Shown here piece after piece: positions 1 to 15,900 of a DNA stretch of 64,000 bases (position 1 is the first letter of the stretch; each line of letters opens with the position of its first letter). Origin of the DNA: Petrosia ficiformis (Eukaryota; Porifera; Demospongiae; Haplosclerida; Petrosiidae). The DNA is taken from the NCBI GenBank assembly GCA_947044365.1, contig OX345636.1, positions 52,322,746 to 52,386,745 on the forward strand, given 5' to 3'. The notes under the pieces were generated by a model. It saw nothing but the letters and a program-made list of their open reading frames with translations, was not told where the DNA came from and did no database searches. Both the position numbers and the translations under genes were made by a program.

Positions 1-918
1 CGTATTGCTTTTTAGCTTATCACGTAATTCATCACCAATGTTCAGTTCTCTAGCAAAGTCATCATAAAATGATGACTGTTTCTTCAGCAAGTTGTATACA
101 TCAGTTCGTTTTGGACATTTGTTCATTAAAATGGTCCTTCTTTGGTCACCTAGGGGATGATGGGTGTGAGGGGTTTGGGAGGAATGCATATAGAGGAAAG
201 ATTCTAAAAGATTTTTTACAATGTACATGTATATATAGATTAAGAGGTTTATGTGGGCAAGGTTATAATTATGCATACATATATAGCAAAACAAAACACA
301 GTCTGGTGACTTTGGCAGCTATATGCTCACTCCTTCAGGCTTCACTACTCAAAGCTCCTGTACAGACTATACCCTTCCCATCACAGTCTGATGGAAATAA
401 ATCAAACCTTTAGTCCAACTTGTATAATAATGTTGTCATGGGCAATAGGCATTGAACTATAGATTGGATTAAAATTTTAAGCTTTTGAACTATAGAACTG
501 GGAATCAGCTGAGATTCTGAAATCAATTATCATTAACTTCATATCTATTAAAATCAGTGGAAGTAATTAGGCCAATTAAGTCAATTAATGCAGGAAACTC
601 CTCCCATTTGATGATCAAAAAGGCTTCCTGTTATTTCCATATTCTACGTTAAGTGCTGTCGCATGCTTGAAAAGTATGCATTTTGGATCTCAGACTTAAA
701 ATGAATATTAGACAATATCGATTGTGATTAATCATTAATCAATTAATCATCCCAGCCTTAGTTTGAAGTAATTACCATCACTACTATTTATACAGTGTTT
801 ATGATAATGCATTGTTATTACAGACCTTGTGGATTATGATAATCAGTTTCTGTCTCTGGTTCAGTTGATACAGGTATATTTGTCAGAGTCTGCATAAGTT
901 TTTGTTGTGAACTTGACC
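1..918 (-). CDS. Gene A, C-terminal linker and possible death-fold start (exons 22-23, partial)
   Basis: Exon 22 (826-918, 93 nt, phase 1 to 1) encodes a polar linker with SSSQQKLMQTLTN. Exon 23 (1-149, open at the window edge) starts after an AG at 150-151 and is in the matching phase. It reads TDVYNLLKKQSSFYDDFARE followed by LNIGDELRDKLKSN, resembling helices 1-3 of a death/DED-like fold (Leu-rich helix, then aromatic-x-x-hydrophobic-A-x-x-L-x-I). Because it is truncated, the domain call is tentative, and a separate downstream gene is possible. The in-phase junctions favour continuation of gene A. Confidence 0.5.
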
Positions 919-3900
919 CTATGAAATAGAAAATATCAATATATATGATCGGATTTATCAAAATGGGATAATGAGATATGAGTGAAAATAGACAGTTATA
1001 GATTACTCAGGCAATCACTGTTTTCCTACATATACAGCTTCACTAACATCTTTTATCCACTCCTACCTTCAGAGAGGTTTGGAGACATCTCAGGATGTGC
1101 TTTGCTAGCCACTGCTAAATAAATTGTTAATCATTATTTTCAATAATTAAAAAATGTGTTTGTCTCAAAATGAAGGATTTGTGACTACAACATCCCTTGC
1201 TGTAGCTTTGTCTATCTTGATTGAGATATATCATATATCATTCATTATAGGGCTAATTGACTGGTCTATTCAGTAATACAAAAAAAAAACAATTTTGAAA
1301 ACAAATCCGGTCACATACAATGCACAGCAAAAAAAATTGAATTTATAAGGAATTGTGACAATTACCTTAAATGTATATATCTAGATCTGGTGGTATACAA
1401 TATGTGTTAATCTGAGGATACACGTAGATCATGAAATGTGGATCTATAATATTTTGTCATATGTCACATTTCCTTAGGAGCAAAATAGGAAATTCCTTTT
1501 TTTTCACTCCAAAAAGTGTTGCTACTTCACAATAATTATAATTAATACTTCACATTTTCATTGTAGTCGTCATTTTAAATAATTTCTCTGGGCTTCTTTA
1601 TCAAACTATTCCTTATTCTTATTTGTTTTTAGTAACCTTCCAAAGTACCATATAATTGGAAATATTGCCGGAGAATTTCATTTGGTTTCGTCTAAGTCAC
1701 TTCTGCTACTTAGTTGTTTTTATAGCCATCGTTATAATTGCTTTCTATGGGGTTTTATGATATATGTTTGTCACAAATGCATCATATACGTAGTTAAGAA
1801 AGTTGTGTCGTTCTGTAGGACTCCGTCAATTAATGAGCATGACATTTAATTAAACATGTGTTCAAGCTTTACAGTATATCTGTGCTCGTGGCTTACATAG
1901 AAACTGGAACTAATAGTGAAATATATTTTTGAATTTGAAGACCAAAATATTTATGTGATTGAAATGTGTAGTTGATATAATATTGCACAGCTGATGATGA
2001 AGTATTAGCATTACAAATACATACATGTACATGTACAACAGGTGTAGGAACCATAGGCAAACAGGCGGCACATTTTCCCATAGACTATATATATCTACAG
2101 TATACATGTACATGTATGTCATGAATAATGTACTACAATGCCTTCTTCATTCCTCTACATGTGCCCCCCCCCCCCCCCTCTTCCAATACACTATATCTAC
2201 AGTATACATGTATGTCATGAATGATATATAATACATTACTGAATACCATACAGGATGTTATCTTAACTACATCAGATTCTATTCTGAAGCAGAGCAATCC
2301 CATTTCCACTCATAACTATTTGCTTGCATGCTGCTTTAGTGAAAATGGCTTGTAATAATTACTGTCACTGGCAATCAAGTAACTTTTGTTTGTTAGAGAA
2401 CTCATCTGTCATTTTATAATGAGTACGTACATTATCCTTCTATTTGTAGTCAGGCAATAATGTCTGCTGCATTTACATGTGCCCCTTCATTCATTTACAT
2501 GTGCCTTCATCCATTTACATGTGACCCCAAATTCAGAAATATATTTCTATACTTACATGTACATGTATGAACTATAATTTTGTATATTTGAACCTTCCTC
2601 CAAGAGAATTAACAATGTTAATTCTTTTAGAAAACCTGCAGTAACAATCCACCATCAACACTATGATGGATTCCACTGCAGCCACAAAATTAATTTACAG
2701 CAATACTACACATAATGAAAACTCCATTTTATATAAATTACCAATTTACCTTTAAGGAAAAATTCACCAATACAAGATTCGTAATGAGGTTCCTGAATAT
2801 TATCTGTTCCTCGGCAATCCTTGATGACATCATCGTGTGTTCGATCAAGAATGGTGCTGATGGGAAGATCAAGCTTGAGATTTTGATGAAGATAATGCGT
2901 CCAGAGTCCTCCCCTGACATCATCTCCTTCTGATTTATATTTTCTGGATGTGGCATATGCAATTAGGCAACTACCACGAGCTTCAAGATTAAACTTCTTC
3001 GGTTTCTTTGTGGGCTTCTGTGGATCAGCTCTGGTAGATTGAGTACTCAAACAGCAATCAAAGAGAAAGATACGAGAGCGATATTTAAGTTCTGGAGTAG
3101 TTTCGGTCCAGAAGTGAGAAACAATGCCCTTTTCAATATACATCTTTTCTGCTTCCTGTGTTTCTTCAACTTGCAATGGTAGGACATAGGAATATCCATT
3201 ATCATCAACACCACCATGACCAGCAAAATAAAAGACAATGCATTTGTAGTTGAGTGGATATGTCATTTTAGTAGCAACAGCAACCAAACTGACTAGCTCT
3301 GTGTAGGTTAGGTCATTTTGCAAGAGCACAGCAAAATTCAGTTCCTGGAATGTGGATGACATATTCTTAGTGTCTAGTTCAACTCCTTGTGGACCAGAAA
3401 TTCCAACAACAAATGCAATTCCATTAGCATTACATTTGCTGTTGCACAAAGTGTCAAGAATCCGTTTATACTTTTTGTCTATACAAGAGGAAATATAAAG
3501 ATAATTATATTTGTGACTGGCGCTGAGAAAACCCAGGCTTATGGATTAAAGTATAAATTGAAATAAAAAAGAAAATAGGCAGTTGTGGGTTACATATAAA
3601 AAGCTTAACTAATAACTTCAATTGATATCTTCAGCAAGGCTTGGAGACTTTATGGATTCCTAGTCTTTGGCAAATTGTATTACAATCAATAAAATTATTA
3701 ATTGGGTTTTCTCAAAACATAAGATTAATGACTTTCACAGTTTACTCGCTTGTTGTGGCTTTGTCTTTATTTCCATTGGGATGAATATATACCATTTTAG
3801 AGTTAATGTAACACTCTCTGTTCAATTAAAAGGAAAGGAAAAAAATCATATTGAAATTGTATCCATAAAGTTTTCTCAGAGCCAGTCGCAATTCAGGTAT

Positions 3901-6900
3901 AGTTGATTATTGATAGTAACTTTAGTAGTCTCAAGGCAATTATAATTATAGTTTGAGTAGTTTTACAAGTTGGAAACAATACCTTGAATGTTTTCTTTAC
4001 ACTGAGAATTTGTGGGTTTATCGTTAGGCTCGACATCAATATCTGAATAAAATAAATACTTCATAATTATTCATTATTTAGTTTGGTGAGTGTTTAGTTC
4101 CATAATTACATTTATATGTACTTTGACTTCAGAAGTCAAATAGTCACATGTCATATGCATTGTCCCTGACAGATTTATTAAAATGATACTACTAATGAAT
4201 TAACCACCTGCCAGAATTTTGGGGTAAAGTTATTGTGTAATTATTATAGAGACATGCAGGAAATGAAATTATAGTATTGTACATTGCATGCATCCACTTT
4301 GTTTGGAATATCATCTTATATTATTAACCTGAAAAACTACCTTGGATGCTTTGTTTGCTCTCATGATCAGGTTTGATATCAATTTCTGTAATAAAAAATG
4401 ATAAAATTAATACTGATACTGTATTAAATTTTGATGCAAAATAAGTTCTTTATTATACATTAGGATTGGCCAATTATACTGTACATTAATTAAGCTCTTG
4501 TAATATAAAATACAACAATGTACCACTTTACTAATATAGCACACTGTTAGGCTACATGTACTATAATCAAAATGGAAATTCTAAAATCAATTATCACTAA
4601 CTACAAATCGATTGATAATCAATTAAAATCAGTTGAAGTAATAAGGCCAATTAAGTCAATTAATGCAGGAAACTCCTCCTATTTGATGATCAAAAGGCTT
4701 CCTGTCACTTCCACATTGTACATTATTTGCTGTCGCATGCTTGAAAAGTATATCTTTTCGAATATTTAGCATAATCAATATCACAGACGTAGAATCAATA
4801 ATCAAAAGAATTTCAATATTAATTGATTAATCATCCCAGCCCCAGAAATAATACTTACAAATTCTTGTTTACACTAATTTTAAGTTACAGCAGCTAGCTA
4901 CCTCATATTAAGGATCTAAAGTAATTATTGCTAGGCTAAATATCAAAATTCATCCAATCTCAGTATACATTAAGAATTTTAAAAATTTAATTCATACGTT
5001 CAATATTTTCTGTCTTTTCAAACACTGTTGTAGTATCAGATTTCTTGAGTGGTCTAGTATCGTTGGCTAGAGTGAGATAAATCTGCTTGAAGGATCATGA
5101 TGTGATAGTATATATCATTAAATTCACTAAAATTTATGTTAATACTTTTAAAAATGATATACGCAGAAAAATTATGCATGATTCTGCTTTGTGATGGTTT
5201 TGTGATGACCAAAGAAAGTGTTACTTTCATTCGTGAGGAAATGATTTCTCTTAAATTCTCAATTTTCAGCTGTTTTATACGGAAATGTTTTGCAGGAAGT
5301 ATAATTGTTAACTTTTATGCGTAACAACGTTTCTTGGCTTTCTGTACAAAATGGCCGAATAACGAGTATCTGAAATACACATGTACATATTTTTGCCTTG
5401 TGAATTGAATAACGAAAGTAACAATTTTCCTAGAGCTAGTCACATACTTTGTATTACAATCAGTTGCCACAATTGTGTTGTCAAAGTGAGGCGGTAGTTA
5501 TTACAAATAAATTAGAAATGCTGATATATTAACAAACAATTAGCAAAGATACTAGAGTGGTAAATTGTTCATTGTGTAACTTAACTTAATTAGTTAAATG
5601 AAGTTAATTGACATGTACAGATAGAAGAAAGCTAGCAATTAAAAATTGATTCATTTGATAAACAAACTTTATAAAATAATGAATATATTATGTAATCAAC
5701 AAAGAATCTATTCAATGCTGAGGGATTATAAATTGATTGACCTTGTATGTACTGTAACAGCATTTCGTATAATTATAGTTATAATTATATTTTTGACAAG
5801 TTCAGTGTGTGCACTATTGCTCTGTTGCAAAATACAATACATGGTGCTTACAAGTGTATGAAGAATGCCAAGAATTAGGTCTTTTTCCTCTACTGGGAAG
5901 TGTTTGTGATCGAAGTAATCTCATGTGGTGGATATCTTTTTCTGGCTTATCTAATGGTATACATAATATTATTATAAGAGAATGGACTCTTAATTGATCA
6001 TACCTTTGCCTGTTTTTGGTCTTTCTAGTGTAATGATCGGACGATGGACAGAAGCAGTGTCATTAGCTGTAGTAAAGAGTATTTCAATTTTATAGTCAAC
6101 TTTAGTGAGTTAATTCAACTATTAATTTGTATAGTTTCAGTACCAGATACCCACGCTAAAATACGTATCGCAATAGAATGCTCCATTGTTTGTGACATGC
6201 ATACATAATACTACTATTTGGAACTATTAATAAATACATAATTTTGCTCATATGCTCATGAGCTCATGAGCGGCTAAATTTAATTATACTCTTGTTTGTA
6301 TGTATACATTGTTACAAAGCATTCAACACTTTATATGTACTGCTTTTGTCAGAAGTCATGTGACTATAAGGTCAACTAATATTGTACCTTGTACTTCTGT
6401 TAATTCACTTGATGATTCAGGGATGTCAGTTAAAAGCTCAGATGGTGCTTGCTTTGACTGAAATGAGAAATATCACGAGCATGATAATAACATGTAATTA
6501 AATATTTCCCTTACAAGTGCATTCTGAAGGAGTTGTATACATTCTGATTTCTCTTCAAGTTCTGCTAGCTCAAGTGGAGTTTTGCCATACTGATAGAAGA
6601 TATAATCCATGAAATGTGAGTTGTTAAAATAAATGTAAACATTAGTACAAATGAAAAGGCTATCTGCTACAAATAAGGCAATCTAAAGACACAGTACACT
6701 AGCCTAATTGTATATTTTTGTTTTGAGAATCTATACCACTTTTTTTAGTTACTTATAATTATCACTTACTATATACACTGTAAAATGTAATATGTTATTT
6801 TAACCTTCAGTTGGTTACAGAAGTTTTAATGCAATTATATGCTCATTTATTTTTCCTGTAGGTAATATTTACAAGTCACAGTTCATTTGATCTTGATCTA

Positions 6901-9900
6901 TATTGACTAGTATAAAGTACATGTCATAATAAGGCATATAGTAACAAACAAAGTAGCTATATACGTAGCATAGTATTATAGGTACAACCTATGTTGTATT
7001 ATTAGTATTCCAATTCCAACATCTGCGAAAACAACAGATGTTACTAGCTCATTCCAGAGTAATTAAATATGCACATGAATTTGTACTTATAATTTGCAAT
7101 AACATGTGACGTATATACTCCACAGATATTTGAAAAGTCAGCACATGTATATAAGGATTTACATACATGTACATTGTATTGCTTTCTTTCATGTATTTTA
7201 TATACTAGTCAATATATTACTACCAGTAAACACTACCTACATGCAGTTAGACAAAAAAGCAGCATTGATTTATATAGTCTGAGGAGGAATTGAAACTCAT
7301 CTAAACAGATGGGGATTTAAATAACCCATTCATTTTTACAGTGAAATTATTATAGTAAAAAAAAATGTGAGAGCTAACAAACCTTGTCTTTGCAGTCCAC
7401 ATTAATTCCTTTCTTTATAAGAAGTTCCACACACTCGGCATTCCCGGTAGCAGCAGCGCCATGCAAAAATGATCGGTTTAACTGCGAAACAAAAGTGCAT
7501 CATCATAATTACAATAATACTTTATACTATTATAATTACATGTACATGTAAAATAAATTTTTGAGGATTTGACAGCATATATAATTGGGACAAGCCTTAG
7601 CGAGACCTACATTAACATGCAGAGCACAGTTGTAACTTTGTGCATTTGTATGACAGCATAATTATAAAGAAATATAGAGACATGTACATGTACTTTCTAC
7701 ACCAGCGAGAGATAAACAGCATGATTCAGTACAGATAGAGAGCAGAGGCACGAGACAGAGCTGAAGCAAGCAAAGGTGAGTGTGTATCTGTAGTGCCCAG
7801 TTTATAGCAGGAATGTGTACAGACAAAGCTAGCTACAGTACATGCCAAATTGAACAGCTATGATTATACATACTAGCTCCATCAGTATAGCATAATTGTT
7901 TCCTAGCCTCATCTATGCATTAGGATACTGCAGTACAGTTATGCATTTATCTTGCCTTGCTCCAGCTCTTTCTCTTGGCTCTGCTTTCTTTTCCAGTACT
8001 CTGTATTCATACCTATGTAACCATTTTGGTTCATTGTGGCACTCAGAAACATCTTTAATAAATTATTAGTTAGTGAACCACTGCATATGGCCTACAACAA
8101 AGAGACAACTCAAATGCTCTTTGTATGTACAAGTGACATTGAATAGGTCATTCACACACCCATCAGCAATTAATCACTTTCCTGATACCACTTATATTTG
8201 AGAAATTCATTTAAGTCAAGCAGAAAGCTGAATAATAATAATTATGACTAATACTGTATCAATTCTTGTAGTTGTATCAATTCTTCTTATACGTTACTCA
8301 TTAGTAGCTAATACGTTACTATTGGAGCACATCAATGAACAAAGCGAAGGTTGGGGACTGGTATGCAACTTCCATGTAAATAATTAAAAATGCAAAACAG
8401 AGCACACATTACTATATATATGAATTATATTGACCACACCCATAACACAAAATATTAAGCGAAAACATCTCGGGTGTCCTTGAATTGTAGCAAGACTTAG
8501 AGTAACAAATCCACTCAGTCTGCATCTAGATTTCATTCTTTCTTACCTGGCATAGTGTATTCATTAATTATGGGTGTACTCAATATATCAGAACTAAAAA
8601 TACTGAGTAACTTGTTTAGCATATGTTGTTTTGGTTTTTAATTATTTACGTGGAAGTTGCATGATCCAACCCTTCGTTTTTCATTGATGCATTCCTAATT
8701 ATACATTTACCCAGTTAGGATTAGTCCAGTTGACATCGATATCTTCATGAACAAAAAGAGAATCTATTTCATTAATAGTTCCATATTCACAAGCCCAAAA
8801 TAACCGATTATTCTAAAATGGAAATAAACAAGGACTATAATAATTACATACTTACAAAAATATGAATTTAATGATAGTGAAGTAAAAATTAATGGCATGT
8901 TGTTTATCTTCATATTACCTTACCTTGGCATATTTCTGGTCTGAAAATGCGTCTGTTAATTTTTCAATAGATGATAGGTTTCCCAAAATGTATGCATCCC
9001 TTAATCGATCATTCTATCATGTAGAATAAAAGTTTTAATAGCAATGTGATATTACTGTCATGAAACTTGCTTGTAAATGTAACTCAAATTTCAAATGATT
9101 ATGGTGATAGTAATAAATGGCATAGTATCATCATTCACTATTTAGGCATAGCGAAATATACTAGAGATGTACTGATAATTGTATCGATATCGGTAAAATT
9201 CACCACAAACTTGTGCATGCGCAATATGAAAACCACGCGTGATGTCATGTATCGATCATCCAGTTACTCGAGTGTGAAAATTGAAGCGAAAATAAGTCAT
9301 GTAAGAGAAAAGAGGACAATGGTTTGGGATTTTTTTTACATTGCAGGAAGATACCAGGTTTGCTTCATATAATACCTGCAACCATACTAACTATATTTAA
9401 GTAACTATTACTAATACATGTATATCTAATTTGAGTTTCTGAATTTTATTTACCTTCAAAATACAAAGATTTAATACAAAAATGATATTTAAATATTAGT
9501 GCTTTAGAAGAAACAAGGAATATCAATATCAGCATCTGTATCGCCAGATATTTATTGGCTAATATTGGTTATTACACATGTAGTATATCGGTAAAATTTA
9601 TCAGTGCATCTCTGAAATGTACACAATATGTAAATAAAATGCATGTACATGTACTCCAAGAGTGTATACTATATATTAGATTCAAAATGACAGCCAATCC
9701 TGCAACTAAATTCTCAGGTACATTGAACTATATTCAAAAGTTTCGGTTTACATGGCATGTTTGCTCTATTCTGTAATTATTCTGTATGCTAAATAGCACA
9801 TGCATGCTCTGATCTTTGTCCATACACAGCTGAGCCTTTAAACATCCATACTAGTGGAATGTCTAACAGGTTTATAATTCAATATACATGTACATTGTAT

Positions 9901-12900
9901 AATAAATACTATAGCTAGTTTAACAAAACATAAAATTTCATGTTCAGGATAACCAATATCGCACTCACCAGTATTTCATAATCTGTCTTTAATTCATACC
10001 GATCATTGGCTTTAACTTCCTTTGAAGATTCTGTGGCATTATTATTAAAATTATATGAATGCTTATTATGTCATAGTTAAGTACTATATAATTAGTATAC
10101 ATCATTTATTGGTGATAGAATGCTAAGTGATACATTACACACAGTGGTGTGGAAACAGCCAGTCATGCAGCTGATAAATTGAAACTGAACTGTATACAAA
10201 GTATATGGAATCAGGACAAGACTGGTGAAAATATATGCACGAGAGAATAACTAGAAACAAAGGAAAACTGAAAACTCAGGAATCTGATTAGGATTGAACC
10301 AAGGACCTTATAATATGTGTATCATTATTATAATATTGCAAAAGCCGTACGTAATAATTCTTGCATCTAATAGATAAAATATCTGACTGTCAGCCTTTAT
10401 ACACCTGATAACAACTATATAGAATTATATAACAAACATAAGAAAACAAAAGATATGTATACAAATTATCTTATTACAATAGTGTCACTAACAGTTGACT
10501 ATAAAAGGAAGTTAGTGGTGTTAACTATGTATCTGAACATATAAATGCTCATACTTCCATACAAACAATAGACTGAAGTGGAAATGTAGACTGTTTTTAG
10601 TTATAATATAGGCCACGATTAAAATGCAGGAGACACAAGGTTAGTTTAGTTCCTTAAACTATAAAGATGTATATTCCCTCAAGAATGATGTTTGAATGCT
10701 GTTGACCAAATTATAGCATGCTGCAGATAACGTAGGCTGAATACAACACATGAAAATCATTCTTTTACCTTCCTGATGTTTCTGAATTCCAGTTTCTTTG
10801 CTAATAGAATCCACAACTTCTTTTTTCTTTGGGAAGAAGACATCATATCACAGTTATATTAATTACATGCCAAGGTATACTTTAAATAATTATACTGCTG
10901 AGAAAATTAATAAACATGAGAATATAGTTTTTAAAAGATTGGTAGAGAATGTTCCATAGCAAACTATGATTCAGAAGTCATTCTAGTAAGATTATATATC
11001 CTAATATAGTGAAACATCAAAGTAAACCACAGGTTTATAAATCAGATATACAAGAAAACAACGTTTACCTTCTCCAAAGTGAAAACAGAAAGGCAGGAGA
11101 AGCAACAGACATATATAAAGGTTTCATCTTTCCAGAAATATATTATTTACAACACGCTCATTCGTGCTATATATATCAGATTTATAATGACGTCACCCTT
11201 GTGCCTATGGCCCTCGTGCTCAGTAATTATAAATCTGATATAGCACTTGTAGGCATGTTATAACTACTATTGATACAACAGGTCATATTTATGATTATGT
11301 AAATAAAAACAATTATAAACTTTTACTAACCATGGCTTCTCTTAGAATGCTGATACATTCCAATCTCTCTTCTTGCTCTGCTAGATCCAGAGGGGTCTTC
11401 CCATACTTAAAAAAAAGAATTGGGTGATATGCATATTTAATAATAATCATTTGTATTTCAGAATTTAGCGTATCCAAACCAATTATAAAACATACATGTA
11501 TATCTATGATGACATTACAAATAATCGAATCCAATGGAAAGGTTGATCAACAAATGACTCAAGTCAAAGGTACCTTATTAGTAGCAAGCACATTTCCTCC
11601 ACTCTTCAAGAGTTGCTGAATAACATCTGATCGTCCCTCAAATGCTGCTCTATGCATTGGTGTCATACCAATCTGTAGACAGTATAATTTGAATTATAAA
11701 TTTCATAGTTATGAAGAAACTAAATTTGTTTATACATGTACAGGTATGTAGCTGGGCAAACAATTATACGTACTGAGTTTAACACTTCATATTAGATATG
11801 TAGGGGTTAAATTTTAAGATATTATATATTGAAGTAATTGCTCTTAAAGTGTCATAATAATTATACCTGTGCATCTTTCAGAATAGAGATACATTCTGAT
11901 TTGTTCTCCAACTCAGCTAGATCAAGAGCAGTCTGTTGAAACTATAAAAATACATAACATTGTGAAACATGATGCTTCGTCTAATATCATGTTTATATTC
12001 AAACATTTCATTACAAACATATGATTCACAGTCTGAGTCATGACACAATTAATTATTCACTTGCTTCACCTTAAGCTCACAGAAGCTACTAGGCTTCATA
12101 ATTATCATTTGTCCTACCAGTAACATAATAAAATCATGCACAATAAGGAGACTATTAATAATTTAGCGATTTGGAAGTACAATGTGTTTGGTGGATAATC
12201 TAATAATAATCTGTTAAATATTTAGAAGCACAGTGCATTTGGTAGATAATCTAGATACCACTGTTAAATATTTAGAAGCACAGTGTGTTTGGTAAATAAT
12301 CTAGATACCACTGTTAAATATTTAGAAGCACAGTACATTTGGTAGATAATCTAGATACGACTGTTAAAATTTAGAAGCACAATACGTTTGGTAGATAATC
12401 TAGATACCTCTGTTAAATATTTTGAGGCACAGTGCGTTTAGTAGATACCACTGTTAAATATTTAGAAGCACAGTTCGTCTGGTAGATAATCTAGATTTAG
12501 AAGCACAGTGCGTTTAGTAGATAATCTAGATACCACTGTTAAATATTTGAAAGCACAGTTCGTCTGGTAGATAATCTAAATACCACTGTTAAATATTTGA
12601 AAGCACAGTACGTTTGGTAGATAATCTAGATACCTCTGTTAAATGTTTAGAAGCACAGTGCGTTTGGTAGATAATCTAAATACCACTGTTAAATATTTAG
12701 AAGCACAGTGCGTTTGGTAGATAATCTAGATACCACTGTTAAATATTTGAAAGCACAGTTTGTCTGGTAGATAATCTAGATACCACTGTTAAACGTTTAG
12801 AAGCACAGTATGTTTGATGGGTACTAATTGTAAAATATCAGCTTTAAGAATAAAAAAAATCTAGAAAAAGTGATTCTGACCACAATGGACCTTGTGTTTG

Positions 12901-15900
12901 ATATGGAGACATGATAAATGCAAATAAAATTGTAAGTGTATATTATTACTTGTACTAAATGTAGCATTTAATGTAAATTAGTACCCACAATTAATAGTGC
13001 CCTTAAGATAATAAAATCTTTGTTGAAGCTGAATGTATTTTGTTTTGCATATAATTATTATACACAATATTATTTCCACTTACTTGAGTAAGTAGAGTAG
13101 TGTCTGCTCCAAAATTAATTAAACATTCCAGACTGCCCTTCCTACCCATTAGTGCAGCTATATGCAGTGGTGTATTACCCATCTAAAAAAGAACACATAT
13201 TGAATTGTCATGAGATGGATAGTATTACTACAATGTATATTGTCTACGATGTATATATATTATCTTAATGAAATTTCAATAATTTTAGTAGTACTGCTTT
13301 TCAGACATGAACTCATTGATGTTATATAGAAAATAAATAGTAAGTAATGATTATTAAAAGTTAAAAACAAACAGAGTTCACAATAGTGTTTTGCTTGCTG
13401 CATTATTAAAAAAAACCAAAAACAAAAGCAGTAGTAATTCTTAATTGTCAGTGACAGATAAACTGTATCAAATACTGAAATGTGAGCATTAGCTATACTT
13501 GATGGGAAGTTAGAAGAATATTTACATTTTCATTAATTTTATGATTATTTTATGATGTGATCATTTTAAACACCCACAGGGCCATTCCTATGATTGCTTT
13601 CCCGCAGGTTGAAACTGTATTTATATGTTTGTGTTTGTATATAATTATAGTAAAGGAAGTCACATAATTCTGAAGAAGCTCAGTCAATTAATGGGTGTGG
13701 CATATACATGTAAATGAACATGTTCTCAAGCTCTGGAGAACATAGCTTGTAGAAACTACAAGCAATAGAGCTATTCTAACTGAAAATGCATTGCAATGAT
13801 GACGACACCACAAAGCAATTATAGGCATACTTTTTCTTGTTTAATAACATAATTATCTCACTTTATCTTTGCTGTCAATCTTTGCTCCCTGTTCGAGTAA
13901 CAGTAATATAGTTTGGTTTTGTCCATTGGCACTTGCCAAATGTAAAGGTGTCCTTCCAAACTGTGGTGCATTGAGAAATTATGGCAAATTGAATGCATAC
14001 AAATTACATTATTGAAGTGTAGACTAGAATGTCAATGTGTCATTATCAATAATCAGACTAACTAAGAAGAATTGCCGTACATGATTACAATATCCCATAA
14101 TTCCAATTTGCAGTATAGAAAGTGGATATAATTATATATGTACAATTAAATATGTGCATGCACTGTTCTGCCTAGGATATTTAGAGTGGTGGTTGGATTC
14201 TACATGAATCTAGTGCTGTTTATCCAGTATATACTTAATTCTGTCTCAGTAGTCTATACATGTATTATCTGAGAGGTGGTTAATTTATTTAAGAGGTGGT
14301 TAATTTATCTAAGAGGTGGTTAATTCATCTGAGAGGTGGTTATTCCCGACCAGTGCCGACCAGTGTGGGCAGAACACTGTGCATGAAATTTCAAAATATG
14401 CCTACAGAATTTAGTGATGTTTTAGTTTGTTAATAATGATATAGTATGACTAGATTCTCAAACATTTAGATAATTATGGTTATAGTCAATTAACTGAAGT
14501 AACATCTGGCTTACAGAAATAGATTAGGTTTACTAAAAGTACCCATTATCAAACTTGTCTCCTTTTCCGACATGGAGTACTACTTTTAGCAACATTCTTA
14601 CCAGGACTTGAAAGTCCCCAAGCACTTCGTAGGACTAATTCAAATGCAGTGTTCTCCCTCTTTTGACTGAATTAGGGCAAACAAAACAACCCCACTGCAA
14701 GTTAATGTTGGCACCAGCTACACCCACGATATCAAGTTTCACAGCAAGAGAAATGTCTCAGCTATCCACCAGATAGCGTGGGCGGCAAAGGGGGCTGTGT
14801 CCACTTGCCACCCATTAACAGGGCACATTCCCTTTAAAATGTCTATATTTAGGGCAATGGGCGGCCGAAAAAACCATCAACGTTTTAAGTCATATTTATG
14901 GGCTTATCCCTGACACCAATTACAAACATTTGGAGTGCTTCGTAATGCTAGGAATGCACTCCCAAATACGTAGGGTCAAATATCACATATATGTGACATT
15001 AGTCCTCTAAGGGTTAAGTTTAGATAACTAAAAGTTACAATGTGCCTTACTTAAAGGGAATTTAGTTATATCAACACCATTACAGTGAATGTCATGGCAA
15101 AATGTTCACTCACATCATCTGTTGTACTGACAGAAAGACCCTTGTCAATTAAATATTTCACAATGTTATTATCAACTCCACAAGCTGCTGCATGTAAAAG
15201 TGATGTATTACCCTGTATGTGTTGAAAATTATTGATTGATCTAACACACTATAGAAAATTGTTTGCTGTAATCACATATATTACTTAGTCTTGTATCCAG
15301 ACTTTAATTAAGATGGTGGAGAAAAAGAGCCTGGATTCAACTGTCTGCATGTGCTAATTAATGTGCAAAATAACATGTGGTCCCTAAAGAGTGTGTCAGT
15401 TTTTAGTACACAATAACACAGGCAGGATCTGCTCCTGGTTTAGAACAAGATCAGGAGAGCCAAGGTGCTATATTCAGAAACAGAGATCGCTTAATGTTTC
15501 TCTATAAACAATTATTTATTGTGTTAATATACGATAAAAAAATATTATGGATTCTGAAAACACAATATGGAATCTTTATGGAATTACATAATTATGTATA
15601 AATGTAGGGGCTAACATCAGTTGAATTCAACAGTCTCATTCCAGAGTGAGTCATGAATGGGAACGAGACTGCTAAATAATTACTATCTGTTCCAGTCCCA
15701 CCTGTACAGCCTGTAAATTATTGGTATGCAGCATAAGGGGGAGTTGTTTTTTAATAGTGAAAATGAAGTCAGTGTAGGAAAAAATGTATCCATTAATGAA
15801 TAATCTTCTGATAATTAACTATGGCTTGCTATATTATGAAGTAAAGGAGTTTGTAATGCATATTCAAGCATAGGATATAGACAGAAAACTTATCAGAAAT

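Noticed and set aside
69..413. Plus-strand open frame of 114 codons
   Set aside because: Overlaps gene A exon 23, whose phase on the other strand fits the upstream exon; composition is not coding-like.
12168..12822. CRISPR-like array
   Set aside because: The 50-bp units are contiguous without unique spacers; eukaryotic minisatellite.
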